Source of the DNA: Mesorhizobium neociceri | GTDB lineage: Bacteria; Pseudomonadota; Alphaproteobacteria; Rhizobiales; Rhizobiaceae | Assembly: GCF_013520985.1 (NCBI RefSeq) | Contig: NZ_JACDTY010000012.1 | Span: 62,001-126,000 of the forward strand | Length of the DNA: 64,000 bases | Direction of reading: 5' to 3' | Shown here: positions 35,569 to 45,086 of the stretch, one piece after another | How the letters are laid out: each line of letters starts with the position of its first letter | Numbering within the stretch: the stretch's first letter is position 1 | Notes under the pieces: model-generated | What the model saw: the letters and a program-made list of their open reading frames with translations, nothing else | Database searches by the model: none | Told to the model about the DNA's origin: nothing | Program-made: the position numbers and the translations under genes

Positions 35569-37665
35569 ATGGCAAGTCCAATGGACAATCCGATCATAAC
35601 CCGAGAGTTGCTACCATTGGACGTCAGGGAGATCCTTGATTTCTTCCTCCGCCGATGGAAGCTCGTGTGCAGCATTGCAGCGGTCACCTTCGGCATATTT
35701 GTGGTTGCCGCCTATGTGCTTCCGCCATCGTATACAGGGGCTGCACAAATCTTACTCGATTCCCCGATCGACTATATGACTCCGCAGGATTATTCCAATT
35801 CTGATTTCGCCGACAATTCGACATTCATCGAAAGTCAGATTGCGGTTCTGAGATCCGCATCGCTCCTTCAGAAGGTCGTCGACAGCGAAAAGCTGCCGGA
35901 GGATCCCAAGATCGGGTTGGGGGCATTAGGATGGCTGCAAGGCGCGCTCGGAGTGTCGCGTGTCGGGATGGCGGATGTCATTGAGATTTCAGTGACCGCT
36001 TACGACCCGGGAAAAGCAGCCTCCCTGGCGAACGCAATATCCCAGGCCTATCTCGCTGATCGCGTAAGGTCGCGCTACGAAGGGGCCAGGAAAGCGTCCA
36101 CATGGCTCAGTGAGCGGGCCGCATCTCTGCGAGCGGAACTGAGCGTTTCGGAACAAGCCGTCCAGAAGTTTCGGATCGATCACAATTTGTTGGCGACGCC
36201 AGCAGGCAGTTTGACTGACCAGCAGCTGTCCGAATTGAATATCGCGTTGATTAACGCGCGCGCCGAACTGTCAGAGAAACGGGCACAATTTCAACAAGTT
36301 GACAAATTGCAGACTAGCGGAGGCGACATCCAGTCGATACCGGACGTACTGCAATCCGTGGTGATCAGCGCACTTCGGGCTCAGCTCTCTGGAGTGACAC
36401 GACGGGAAGCCGACCTCAAATTGAAATATGGCGATCGGCATCCGGATGTCATGACGGCTCAGGCAGAGCGCCGCGACATCGAGGGACAGATCGCCGCCGA
36501 AGTACAGCGTCTCATTGGCAATCTGAAGAATGAAGTCGATGCCGCAGAGGCCCGGGAAGCTTCTCTGGCTCGAGCCTTGGATTCGGTATCCAACCGGTCC
36601 GAAATCGAAGGTCAGGTCGGCGTCCAGTTGCGCGACCTGGAGAGGATTGCCGCCGCGAACAAAGAACTCTTTGAGACATTCCTGTCACGCGCCAAGCTCA
36701 CCGAGGAGAAGTCCACCCTCCTCAACAGCGGCGTACGTGTGATCACCGACGCGGGTGTTCCGGATTCGCCGAGCTTCCCGAACAGGCCTCTCTTTGCGGC
36801 CCTGGGACTTGTCCTCGGCTTCTTCGTCGGGGGCGCCGGCGCCGTTCTTCGTGAACTTTTCGCTTCCGGCTTCATGGCAAAGAAGCAGATAGAGGACGAG
36901 TTGGCCGTTCCGGTTCTTGCGTCCATGCCAAGGATGTCGGGCTGGTCGAGAGACGCCCAGTCGCAAGCCCAGCCTGTGGCCTATCTCGAACGCAGACCAC
37001 TGTCCAGGTATAGCGAAGCCGTGCGGCGGCTTCGTCTGGGCATCGAGGCGACACCGGAACTGGTCCGATCCCCCCGCCTCATGCTGGTGACATCGGCGAT
37101 GCCCGGCGAAGGAAAGACAACCCTGGTATTGAGCCTGGCTTGCTCCGCGGCCGCCGACGGCGAACGGGTTCTGGTCGTCGATGCGGACTTGCGGCTTTCT
37201 GCTGCCACGGCCTTCTTCGGCATGGCGGATAAGGTCGGGTTGGTCGACGTTCTGACTTTGCCGATGAGGGCTGCAAACGCAATTCATCGGGACGAACGCT
37301 CGGGGATTTCCCTCCTCCCTGCCGGCACAAGGACCCGGAACCCGCCTGCCCTTCTTGCTTCCGTGCGAATGCGCTCGGTCCTCAACGAGCTTCGCGGGAG
37401 ATTCGACACGGTGATCATTGACGCACCACCTGTTGGACCTGCGGCCGATGCCTCGATCCTGGCGAGGTATGTCGACAAAGTCCTCTTTGTCGTGAAGTGG
37501 CGTGAAACCTCGCGCGAGGCCGTTGCCGAAGGAATTCGCCATCTTGGCGGCCGGTCCAAGATTGCCGGCATCGCCTTGACAATGGTGGAGGAACCAAAGC
37601 TGCCGAAATATGGCCGCTACACGTCCTTGGAAAGTAGTGTTTCTGACAGTTACTATCTCAACTAG
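35569..37665 (+). CDS. Wzz/BY-kinase polysaccharide co-polymerase (ExoP-like)
   Basis: A 698-residue inner-membrane protein that sets chain length and couples export to tyrosine phosphorylation. The N-terminal Wzz domain begins DVREILDFFLRRWKLVCSIAAVTFGIFVVAAYVLPP, with the periplasmic coiled coil after it and a second membrane segment at PNRPLFAALGLVLGFFVGGAGAVL. The kinase has Walker A SAMPGEGKTTL, Walker A' VVDADLRLS and Walker B TVIIDAPPVGPAAD. The C-terminus has a Tyr cluster (KYGRY, DSYYLN) for autophosphorylation. ATG 35569 follows AAGGA; a GTG at 35506 is an alternative. The NusG-like gene starts 15 bases after its stop. Confidence 0.92.
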   Translation: MASPMDNPIITRELLPLDVREILDFFLRRWKLVCSIAAVTFGIFVVAAYVLPPSYTGAAQILLDSPIDYMTPQDYSNSDFADNSTFIESQIAVLRSASLLQKVVDSEKLPEDPKIGLGALGWLQGALGVSRVGMADVIEISVTAYDPGKAASLANAISQAYLADRVRSRYEGARKASTWLSERAASLRAELSVSEQAVQKFRIDHNLLATPAGSLTDQQLSELNIALINARAELSEKRAQFQQVDKLQTSGGDIQSIPDVLQSVVISALRAQLSGVTRREADLKLKYGDRHPDVMTAQAERRDIEGQIAAEVQRLIGNLKNEVDAAEAREASLARALDSVSNRSEIEGQVGVQLRDLERIAAANKELFETFLSRAKLTEEKSTLLNSGVRVITDAGVPDSPSFPNRPLFAALGLVLGFFVGGAGAVLRELFASGFMAKKQIEDELAVPVLASMPRMSGWSRDAQSQAQPVAYLERRPLSRYSEAVRRLRLGIEATPELVRSPRLMLVTSAMPGEGKTTLVLSLACSAAADGERVLVVDADLRLSAATAFFGMADKVGLVDVLTLPMRAANAIHRDERSGISLLPAGTRTRNPPALLASVRMRSVLNELRGRFDTVIIDAPPVGPAADASILARYVDKVLFVVKWRETSREAVAEGIRHLGGRSKIAGIALTMVEEPKLPKYGRYTSLESSVSDSYYLN

Positions 37666-37680
37666 AGAAAATATTTCGCC

Positions 37681-38244
37681 ATGCAGCACGCTGACCTATC
37701 TCATAGTGGCTCTCTTGAGCCGATCGGGAGAATTCACGACGGGGACGCCGCGCGCTGGTGCGTGGTCCAGACGCACCAACATTCGGAGAGCTTGGCGGAG
37801 CGGCACCTGTTGTCGCAAAACTTCCAAACCTATCTGCCCAAGCGAAGACGAACCGTTCGCCATGCTCGCATTGTCAGAACCGTCTCCAGTGCCTATTTCG
37901 ACTGCTATCTGTTCGTCTCGCTGGCTGTTCATCAGCAGAGTTGGTACCCGATCAACTCGACCGTCGGCGTCCGAAAGCTCGTGATGAGCAAAGGAATGCC
38001 GATACCGGCGCCATATGGCGTGATTGAGTCTTTGATCTCAGCAACCGATGACGACGGTATTTTGCACCCGGACATTCTATTGAGGCCGGGTCAAAGAGTT
38101 AGGATCATAGACGGACCGTTTTCGGACCAGCTTGGCGTTCTTGATCATGTCGGAAGTGCTGGAGCAGTCAGAATTCTCCTCGATATTATGAACCGGTCGA
38201 TTCCAATTACGATCGACCGGGATAAACTTTCAGCAATTGCTTGA
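37681..38244 (+). CDS. NusG/RfaH-family transcription elongation factor
   Basis: A 187-residue NusG paralogue. The NGN domain is seen in RWCVVQTHQHSESLAERHLLSQNFQTYLPKRRRTVRHARIVRTV and YFDCYLFVSL. The C-terminal KOW domain begins LRPGQRVRIIDGPFSDQLGVLDHV. Housekeeping NusG sits near rpl genes; this copy is inside a polysaccharide operon and is therefore probably a specialised, RfaH-like antiterminator that lets RNA polymerase finish the long operon. It may need an ops-like pause site, not identified. It is 15 bases downstream of the ExoP-like gene. Confidence 0.88.
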   Translation: MQHADLSHSGSLEPIGRIHDGDAARWCVVQTHQHSESLAERHLLSQNFQTYLPKRRRTVRHARIVRTVSSAYFDCYLFVSLAVHQQSWYPINSTVGVRKLVMSKGMPIPAPYGVIESLISATDDDGILHPDILLRPGQRVRIIDGPFSDQLGVLDHVGSAGAVRILLDIMNRSIPITIDRDKLSAIA

Positions 38245-38277
38245 ATTCTATGCGTTAGTTTTCACCTAACAATTTTT

Positions 38278-40254
38278 ATGTCGAAGATGCCGAGACCATT
38301 GGGCAAGGAGGGACGAATTGGCACCCAATTCACCCTCGATGCGGCAGCTTGCAAAAGCCGACATCCCAGCCTTCAGGCCGGCATTGAGAACATTGGACGC
38401 TACGTCCCACCAGTCAGCCGCCAATGGATGGATATGGCGCCAATTCGACGACTTTCCGGCGACGATGAGCGATTGACTCTCGACGCGATCAACTGGGGAA
38501 ACCCCTTGCAACTTTCACGGAAATCCAAACCCGGAAGCCACCGTCCCGCAGACCCTGGAGCGCCTCGGAATGGCCTGCAGCCGCAACAGTATCGTCGCTG
38601 GGCTCCAGAGGCCAAGGCAAGCATGCTGACCGAAGCGTTGACGCCGGGGGCGAGTGTTCCAGCGCCAGCCAGGGTGGTTGGCGCAAGCCCGTCGGGCAGC
38701 AGAGCAGATGCAGGTCTTACACATACCGACGGAAGCGCCCCCTTCCTGCCCCTCAAGACGGTGCCGTCCCTGCCGATCGCCACAGAATTGTTTCGAGCAT
38801 TCAATGAGGGCGGTCTGAAGTACGGAATAATTCAGGATCTCGCATCCCTGCAATATGGGCTTGCGGGCCGGGACGATCTGGATGTCCTTCTGGACAAACA
38901 CGACTACCCAGCCTTCTGCTCGATCGTGAGCAAGCTGCACGGCTGTCGCGGCGTGAGCCTGTCCTGCTACGACAATGTCTGCGCCGGCCGAGAGGACTGG
39001 TTCCTGCCCGACTTTTCGCATGGCCGCTATCTCCATCTCGACATGCATATCGGCGTCCGGGTCGGCTGGGAGTTTCGTAAGCGCTATCCCGTATTCGACT
39101 ATGCGGCGATTACGCGATGGGAGACGATTTGTGTCGACGGCGTAGCGGTCCCCGTCGTCTCTCCCGAAGACGAGATTCGAATAGCAATTGCACGCTTCGC
39201 CTTTAGGGCCTGGGGGCCGCCGTGGAGGCAATGGATCACCGTTGGGGATGGTTGGAAGGACCAATTTGCACGTCTGCCATTTTTGTCGGGCGAGCATGGC
39301 TTGCATGTCGTGGAATACACGTTTGGCGGCGGGAGATCGGCGAGCTGCAGGTTCCTGCAAAGCACCGACAGTTTGCTCGCCCACCGTGGAGATCTTTCCA
39401 GGCTGCGGCGTTCAATCCGGGAAATGTGCGGTTTCACGGGACGCTACGGAGTAGCCGACGCCGGCGTTCATCTGGCCCGCAAGACCTCGTATCTCGCATT
39501 GAGATCCCTTCAGCGATTGATGCCCGGCAGATTTCCACCAAAGAGACGGCCTGCGGCTGGTGGCTTTGTAGTGGCGCTCATAGGACCTGATGGCATGGGA
39601 AAGAGCACTCAGGTTGATCGGCTGACACAGATATTTCGATGGAAATTCGGGTGTGCGCAAGCATATGTCGGGACCGGAGACGGCAATGGGTGGTGGCTTC
39701 GCAAGGCGTTGCAGACCCTGGTTTTTCCCCATAGACGCCGCCTTAAGTCCTTGGCCCAGCAAGGTGGCAACAATTCCGCTAGCCGAAATTGGTCGAAGGG
39801 AGGAGTTGCTGCCGCCGCGCTGGCATTGTGGGCAGTTTTGATCGCGTTTGAGCGATACGCTGTCGTGAAACGTGCACATCGATGGGCGACGCGCGGCCTG
39901 ATCGTCATTTGCGACAGGTGGCCGCAAGCGCTCGGCAGGGGATATCTGGACGGGCCAACCATCCCACCGCACCTGTTCTCCGTCCCTGGCTTGTCAGCTC
40001 TCGCCCGGCTTGAGCAGAGGCTCTATCAGAAGATGGCGGAATGCCGGCCACACCTCACTTTGCACCTCGTTTCCGATTTTGCCGTCTCCGAGCAGCGAAA
40101 GCCGGGAGAAATCAGGAAAGAAGCCTTCGATGCGCGGCTGTCGCTGATGGCGGAGCTGCGAGCCAAGGACAAGACCATCCGAACCATTGACGCAAGCGCT
40201 GGCATCGAGGCGGTCGGCCGCGAACTGTTCAGGCATATCTGGCTGTCGTTGTGA
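38278..40254 (+). CDS. Nucleotidyltransferase-like / thymidylate-kinase-like fusion
   Basis: A 658-residue two-part protein. The first 165 residues are basic, low in recognisable motifs and may be disordered; the true start could be further in. Residues 170-340 resemble a minimal nucleotidyltransferase-like domain (LFRAFNEGGLKYGIIQDL, GRDDLDVLLDKHD with the DxD pair, then LHLDMHIGV). From residue 430 there is a P-loop kinase of thymidylate-kinase type: VVALIGPDGMGKSTQVDRL (P-loop 436-444), later VICDRWP and LTLHLVSDFAVSEQRKPGE. Such fusions occur in polysaccharide loci with no proven substrate. A carbohydrate or lipid-carrier phosphorylation role is inference. Confidence 0.75.
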   Translation: MSKMPRPLGKEGRIGTQFTLDAAACKSRHPSLQAGIENIGRYVPPVSRQWMDMAPIRRLSGDDERLTLDAINWGNPLQLSRKSKPGSHRPADPGAPRNGLQPQQYRRWAPEAKASMLTEALTPGASVPAPARVVGASPSGSRADAGLTHTDGSAPFLPLKTVPSLPIATELFRAFNEGGLKYGIIQDLASLQYGLAGRDDLDVLLDKHDYPAFCSIVSKLHGCRGVSLSCYDNVCAGREDWFLPDFSHGRYLHLDMHIGVRVGWEFRKRYPVFDYAAITRWETICVDGVAVPVVSPEDEIRIAIARFAFRAWGPPWRQWITVGDGWKDQFARLPFLSGEHGLHVVEYTFGGGRSASCRFLQSTDSLLAHRGDLSRLRRSIREMCGFTGRYGVADAGVHLARKTSYLALRSLQRLMPGRFPPKRRPAAGGFVVALIGPDGMGKSTQVDRLTQIFRWKFGCAQAYVGTGDGNGWWLRKALQTLVFPHRRRLKSLAQQGGNNSASRNWSKGGVAAAALALWAVLIAFERYAVVKRAHRWATRGLIVICDRWPQALGRGYLDGPTIPPHLFSVPGLSALARLEQRLYQKMAECRPHLTLHLVSDFAVSEQRKPGEIRKEAFDARLSLMAELRAKDKTIRTIDASAGIEAVGRELFRHIWLSL

Positions 40255-40517
40255 GAGGCAGGGCGGCCGGCTCATCGGCCAGTATCCATCTCCAACAGCC
40301 CCTGACGCACGGCCTTCCGCCATCGCGAATCGACAGGTGTTCCCTGCCAGGCGGGGGAAAGACCGCCGAACGCTCGCGCTCGATGGCGGCGCGCTGACAG
40401 AGCCTGTTTCATCCCGGGATCAGCACGGGGCTCCGACTCGAACGAGCCAATATGGCTCTGCTTCGGACGAGCACCTGTCCCATCCGGCCGCAGCTCCACG
40501 CAATGACGGAGGTTGCC

Positions 40518-40961
40518 ATGTTCGACACCATACGCAGGACCGGCAGTTGCCTGTGCGGCGGCGTGCAGTTCTCGGTCCGCGGTCCGCCGCTCCGCATTGG
40601 TCTTTGCCATTGCAAGGATTGCCGCAAGGCCGGCGGCTCGGCCTATTCGGCCTTTGCCATCTGGCCGCGCGAGGCCTTCGAGAAGACGGGCCTCGTCAGC
40701 TCCTATGGCATGCGCAGCTTTTGCCCGACCTGCGGCGGCCGCGTCGCCCGGGTCGACGACAACGAGGCCGAGGTGATGATCGGCAGCCTCGACGTCGCGC
40801 CGACCGATCTCGTACCCGAATATGAATTGTGGACCGCAAGACGCGAAACCTGGCTGCATGCCTTGCCCGGCACCGAACAGTTCGAGCGCGACCGGCCAGC
40901 GGCGAACAGCGCAGAAGTGCCGGCGCCGAGGTCGCTGTCGGACGTCGATGCGGCCGCGTGA
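40518..40961 (+). CDS. GFA-family (glutathione-dependent formaldehyde-activating-like) zinc protein
   Basis: A 147-residue protein of the GFA/CENP-V family. The zinc ligands are visible in GSCLCGGVQF, CHCKDCRKAGG and FCPTCGGR. ATG 40518 follows CGGAGG at the right distance and is preferred to the ATG at 40503. The family is broad, and most members are not proven formaldehyde enzymes. It seems unrelated to polysaccharide synthesis although it lies inside the locus. Confidence 0.88.
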   Translation: MFDTIRRTGSCLCGGVQFSVRGPPLRIGLCHCKDCRKAGGSAYSAFAIWPREAFEKTGLVSSYGMRSFCPTCGGRVARVDDNEAEVMIGSLDVAPTDLVPEYELWTARRETWLHALPGTEQFERDRPAANSAEVPAPRSLSDVDAAA

Positions 40962-41030
40962 AATCTGATTTTGCGCTCGCCCTTTCACCCGGATGCGCCC
41001 CGGATTTCATGTCCCCTGAGGTATAAGCAA

Positions 41031-42251
41031 ATGAAGATCGTTCATGTGCTCACCAGACTGCTTCGGGCAGGTTCCGAAGAGAACACATTGGCCTGCTGCC
41101 TAGCTCAGGCGCGGCATGGCCACGAGGTGCTTTTGGTTCACGGCGACGAGTATGACCCGAGGTTGCGGGCATCGGTTGCCGGAGCCGTCAGAGTGGTGAC
41201 TCTGGAAAAACTCATCAATTCGATTTCACCATCCCAAGACGTTTCTGCATTCGGGCAACTCACTCGCCTTATGCGCGATTGGCGGCCTGACATCGTGCAC
41301 ACACATCAAAGCAAAGCCGGTATCGTCGGCCGGCTTGCCGCCAGGGAAGCCAATATCCCTTGCATCATCCATGGCGTGCACATTTTGCCTTTCGTGCATG
41401 TGGGCCGCGCGCAGAGGCTGATATTTCTGGGCGCCGAACGCCTGGCCGCGAAGTTCACACAGGCTTTCATCGATGTCAGTCAGGCTATGCGCGACATCTG
41501 CATCGCCAATCATCTGGGCAGCGCCGATCAGCACCATGTCGTCCACTCCGGCTTCGATCTGGCGCGCTTCGCGAACGCGCAATGGCCGCAAGACCCCTAT
41601 CTGCTTCTGGGGACGACCGCCGGAGAGCCAAAGCCACCAGTAGTCCTGATGCTGGCTGCACTGGAGCCGAGAAAACGCCATGTAGAGTTCATTGAAACAT
41701 TTGGGCAAGTCGTCGACCGGATTCCCAATGTGCGACTGATCCTGGCCGGTGAGGGGCCGGCGCGATCCGCTATTGAATCGGCGATTGAACGATCCCCGTT
41801 CGCAAACAACATTCGCATGATCGGATACCATAGCGAGCCTGAGCGGCTGATCAGTCTAGCGGACGTGTGTGTGCTGACGTCGATGCGAGAAGGACTGCCT
41901 CGCGTCATGATGCAGTATCTGGCGGGCGGTCGAGCCAGTGTGGTCTCGCATCTGCCAGGAGTGGAAGAGGTTGTGAAGCATGGCGTGAATGGAATTGTGA
42001 CGCCCGGGGAAGACGTTGGCGCCGCAGCGGCTGCGATCGCCGACCTTCTCCAAAATGAGCACTGCCGCGCTCGACTGGCTGATGGCGCGAAACTCACCGA
42101 CCTTTCATCCTGGGGGCTGGATGCCATGTGCGATAGGGTCGAGTTGATTTATCAATCCGTTCTTGAATCAGCCCTTTCATCCGCAAGGCCAACCGAGACG
42201 CGAATTCGCGATGGCCTCGCCAAGCAACCCTTAGGACTGCTCGGATTTTGA
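41031..42251 (+). CDS. Glycosyltransferase family 4-type
   Basis: A 406-residue GT-B-fold glycosyltransferase. The N-terminal acceptor half has KIVHVLTRLLRAGSEENTLACCLAQARHGHEVLLVHG and PDIVHTHQSKAGIVGRLAA. The C-terminal donor half has VVLMLAALEPRKRHVEFIETF, LILAGEGPAR and the EX7E-like SMREGLPRVMMQYLAGGRASV region. It should transfer a sugar from a nucleotide donor to the undecaprenyl-linked repeat unit on the cytoplasmic face. It is the only clear elongating glycosyltransferase in the window. Confidence 0.92.
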   Translation: MKIVHVLTRLLRAGSEENTLACCLAQARHGHEVLLVHGDEYDPRLRASVAGAVRVVTLEKLINSISPSQDVSAFGQLTRLMRDWRPDIVHTHQSKAGIVGRLAAREANIPCIIHGVHILPFVHVGRAQRLIFLGAERLAAKFTQAFIDVSQAMRDICIANHLGSADQHHVVHSGFDLARFANAQWPQDPYLLLGTTAGEPKPPVVLMLAALEPRKRHVEFIETFGQVVDRIPNVRLILAGEGPARSAIESAIERSPFANNIRMIGYHSEPERLISLADVCVLTSMREGLPRVMMQYLAGGRASVVSHLPGVEEVVKHGVNGIVTPGEDVGAAAAAIADLLQNEHCRARLADGAKLTDLSSWGLDAMCDRVELIYQSVLESALSSARPTETRIRDGLAKQPLGLLGF

Positions 42252-42383
42252 TCCCTTTTGCTCCTTCGAAGGAGCACAGATTTCCAAGGCTTACTGCTCG
42301 AACCTAACGAACACCTGCTGTCACGCTCCGGTCGACGAATGTCGATTGGTCCTGACGGCAGGCAAGACAACCGGAGTACGACG

Positions 42384-43757
42384 ATGCGTTTGCGTGCTGA
42401 CCAGCAATTTCCTTCCAAGCTTTTGCGAATGAAGGATTGGGGCCGACGGCTTTTTCCCGGATTTGAACCTGTGGCCGGCCGCATGCTGGCAATGATTTGT
42501 GGTCTCGCCATTGCCTTTTTTCTGCTCACCGCAGATGCAGCCTGTGCGGATGGATATACATTCGACACCGGTGACGTCCTGCGTGTATCCGTGATTGGCG
42601 AGGAATCCTATCCGCTGGACGTCGTGGTCGATGATCGGGGCTCGATATCACTTCCCATGTTGGGTGATATTCAGGCGCGCGGCATCACCGCCGTTGCCCT
42701 TTCGCAGGCCATTCAGCGTGCATTTCAGCAGCAGAAGCTCATCCTCGAGCCGTTCGTGAGAGTGGAGATCGGTCAGTACCGGCCATTCTTTATTTCCGGA
42801 ACGGTGGCTCATCCCGGATCGTACCCGTTTCAACCCGGAATTACGGTTCGGCATGCGCTCACCATAGCCGGCGGCTTTCGGGCCACCGTCGTGGGAAACA
42901 CGGAGCCGGCCCTGCAAATAGCTGATCTGCGCAGCGCACGCGCAGGTCTGGCGATCGAAGAATATCGTCTGAAGGTTCGGCTCGCCCGGCTTCAGGCGGA
43001 AAGCCGGGCGGACAAATCCTTCGTTGCGCCGGCGGATCCGCCGGTCGAGTTTGGCGGACACTTGATTGCCGACATCATTGCGTCCGAACAAGCGCAACTG
43101 GACGCTCGCCTTACCGCATATCGGGATGACGTTTCCTTCTTCGAAGTCTCGCTGGATCGGGCCAGGAAGGAAGCAGATATGGTCGCTGCCACGCGAAAAG
43201 AGAGGGAAAAGACCGCCAACCTTCAACTCGAGGAACTGCAGTCTGCCCGGTCGCTGCGGGAAAAAGGTCTGGTAACCAACTCGAATGTCATGACGGCGGA
43301 AAGAGCCCATACGAGCTATCGCGCCGAACTTGCGCAGACCGAACTGCAGCAGGAGCAGGCGCGGCAGGCGATGCTGAACTCGGAGAGTGAGCTGAGAAAA
43401 AAGAAGCAGAGTTATGAAATGGACTTGATCTCGCAAACGCAGGATACGCAGGTCGAGCTGGGAAAAATTCAAAGTCAGATAAGGTATGTTGCTGATAAGC
43501 TTCTCTTTATCTTCACATATGGCGAACAGAGGACCTTCGACGACCTGCAAGGCTCGGTGAAGATTTCGATTTTCAGGCGCGACCAGAAAGTCGCCCACGA
43601 CATCGTCGCCGATGAAAATACGGAAGTCAGAGCTGGCGACGTCATCGAGGTTTCGATCGTGGCCAACAAGGGGTTCTACGCACCGGACACGTCCGGAACA
43701 ATGGCGGCACCTAATGCTGAAGGCCCGGCACTTCAGCCAAGCATTGTCGGCCAATAG
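42384..43757 (+). CDS. Polysaccharide export protein (ExoF/Wza-like)
   Basis: A 457-residue exported protein. A signal sequence or anchor is at residues 30-55 (MLAMICGLAIAFFLLTADAACAD). It is followed by the poly-export domain YTFDTGDVLRVSVIGEESYPLDVVVDDRGSISLPMLGDI and a SLBB-like part (FFISGTVAHPGSYPFQPGITVRHAL). A coiled-coil region with ExoF-like length comes next. ATG 42384 with CGGAG upstream is chosen, and the open frame extends to 42258. ExoF works with ExoP-type proteins and an outer-membrane channel to move polymer out of the cell. Confidence 0.85.
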   Translation: MRLRADQQFPSKLLRMKDWGRRLFPGFEPVAGRMLAMICGLAIAFFLLTADAACADGYTFDTGDVLRVSVIGEESYPLDVVVDDRGSISLPMLGDIQARGITAVALSQAIQRAFQQQKLILEPFVRVEIGQYRPFFISGTVAHPGSYPFQPGITVRHALTIAGGFRATVVGNTEPALQIADLRSARAGLAIEEYRLKVRLARLQAESRADKSFVAPADPPVEFGGHLIADIIASEQAQLDARLTAYRDDVSFFEVSLDRARKEADMVAATRKEREKTANLQLEELQSARSLREKGLVTNSNVMTAERAHTSYRAELAQTELQQEQARQAMLNSESELRKKKQSYEMDLISQTQDTQVELGKIQSQIRYVADKLLFIFTYGEQRTFDDLQGSVKISIFRRDQKVAHDIVADENTEVRAGDVIEVSIVANKGFYAPDTSGTMAAPNAEGPALQPSIVGQ

Positions 43758-44089
43758 CACCAACGGGGTGTCCGCTCCATCGAACACGGGCTTGCTGCAG
43801 GCCTGCCGTCGTCGCTCCGCAACATTCTTGCTTCGCGCCTTGATCGACCGACCTGGCCCGGCCCCGCCTTAGCCGGGGTAAGAATCTCATCGTCAGAACT
43901 TTGACATGATCTTTGGGACAGCACTGGCAGTCGTGGGGAACTGCCTCCGGCGGCCGAATTCCCATGTCGACGTTACGTCGCGCCCGGCGCCGCCTTCCCA
44001 TCGTCCGATCGCGCATCGCGGGTGCAATCCCCAGCTTGTCGTGCGGATCGGCGCAATCATGGCTCACCCTTTAGCGACGGAGACTTGTG
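43758..44089. other. Intergenic region before the sulfotransferase gene
   Basis: About 330 bases. A short hairpin (CCCCG, 7-base loop, CGGGG near 43863-43879) may end the ExoF-like transcript. A rightward promoter for the sulfotransferase gene is expected but not recognised. No further gene was seen. Confidence 0.35.
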
Positions 44090-44968
44090 ATGACGGAAAA
44101 AGAGCTGAAACCTCCGATTTTTCTGATCGGCAACTATCGGTCGGGGACCACAATTGCACAAAAATTGATCGGGCTGCACCCCGACATCGTTACCTGGTAC
44201 GAGCCAAAAACCTTGTGGCTATACGCCGATCCGGCGCGGCGTCATGACGAATTCGTCGAAACCGATGCCACCGATAGGGTCGCTCGTTACATTCGCGGCC
44301 GGTTCCTCGACTATCAGTCGCGGCACGGTGACCGGCAAATCATGGAAAACACGCCTGCCAACGTCTTGCGCGTGCCGTTTGTGCACGGGATTTTTCCGGA
44401 GGCTATATTTCTCTATATTACGAGGAACCCATTTTCGTACATAAGCTCGATGGAGCTTAAGTGGCAGCGAGCAAAGTCTATCAAGGGACTAATACGCCTC
44501 TTGAAAATAACTCCTGTCACACAGATCCATTATTACGCAAAAGATGTTATAAAACAGATGGTCACGAAAAGACTGCTTGGGAGGAAATACACCTCGATCT
44601 ATGGGCCACGTTACAATGGAATAGATCGGGATCTGAAGGAGCATGAAAAGTTGACGGTGATCGCGCGCCAGTGGGCGCGTGGCAATCGAAGGGCTCGAGA
44701 AGATCTCGCCAGGCTGGGCAACGGCCGCGTGCTGTCCTTTCGCTATGAGGATTTGATACAGGATCCCGAGTTGGTCTTGCGCCGCATCTATGAACATTGC
44801 GGGCTGAATTGCACCGACGATATCGCTCGCAAGGCCAAGGAGATGATCGACCCGGGCCGCCAGCAGAAGTGGCTCCGCCTCGAAAAGAAAGACCTGACGG
44901 CGATCATACCAGAGGTCCGGGATGAGATGGAATTCTATCGCTACGAAATTCCGTCGCTTCTTCAATAG
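44090..44968 (+). CDS. Sulfotransferase
   Basis: A 292-residue cytoplasmic PAPS-dependent sulfotransferase. The 5'-phosphosulfate loop is IFLIGNYRSGTT (residues 10-21), and the 3'-phosphate-binding strand is FLYITRNPFSYISS. A later RYEDLIQDPELVLRRIYEHCGL segment is typical. ATG 44090 follows CGGAG. It probably sulfates a sugar of the polysaccharide repeat unit, using PAPS made by enzymes such as the CysNC protein at the right end of the window. The middle of the gene (about 44400-44640) is visibly more AT-rich than its neighbours, suggesting foreign origin. Confidence 0.88.
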   Translation: MTEKELKPPIFLIGNYRSGTTIAQKLIGLHPDIVTWYEPKTLWLYADPARRHDEFVETDATDRVARYIRGRFLDYQSRHGDRQIMENTPANVLRVPFVHGIFPEAIFLYITRNPFSYISSMELKWQRAKSIKGLIRLLKITPVTQIHYYAKDVIKQMVTKRLLGRKYTSIYGPRYNGIDRDLKEHEKLTVIARQWARGNRRAREDLARLGNGRVLSFRYEDLIQDPELVLRRIYEHCGLNCTDDIARKAKEMIDPGRQQKWLRLEKKDLTAIIPEVRDEMEFYRYEIPSLLQ

Positions 44969-45086
44969 GTGAGGCGCGTAAGGCGCGGGCGGTCGGCACG
45001 GCGGCCGAGCCGCCACATGACCAATGCGATCGTGACGTTGCTGGCGCGTCGCCGAGCCGTCGCTCAGCGAATCCAGGGTCGACGCA

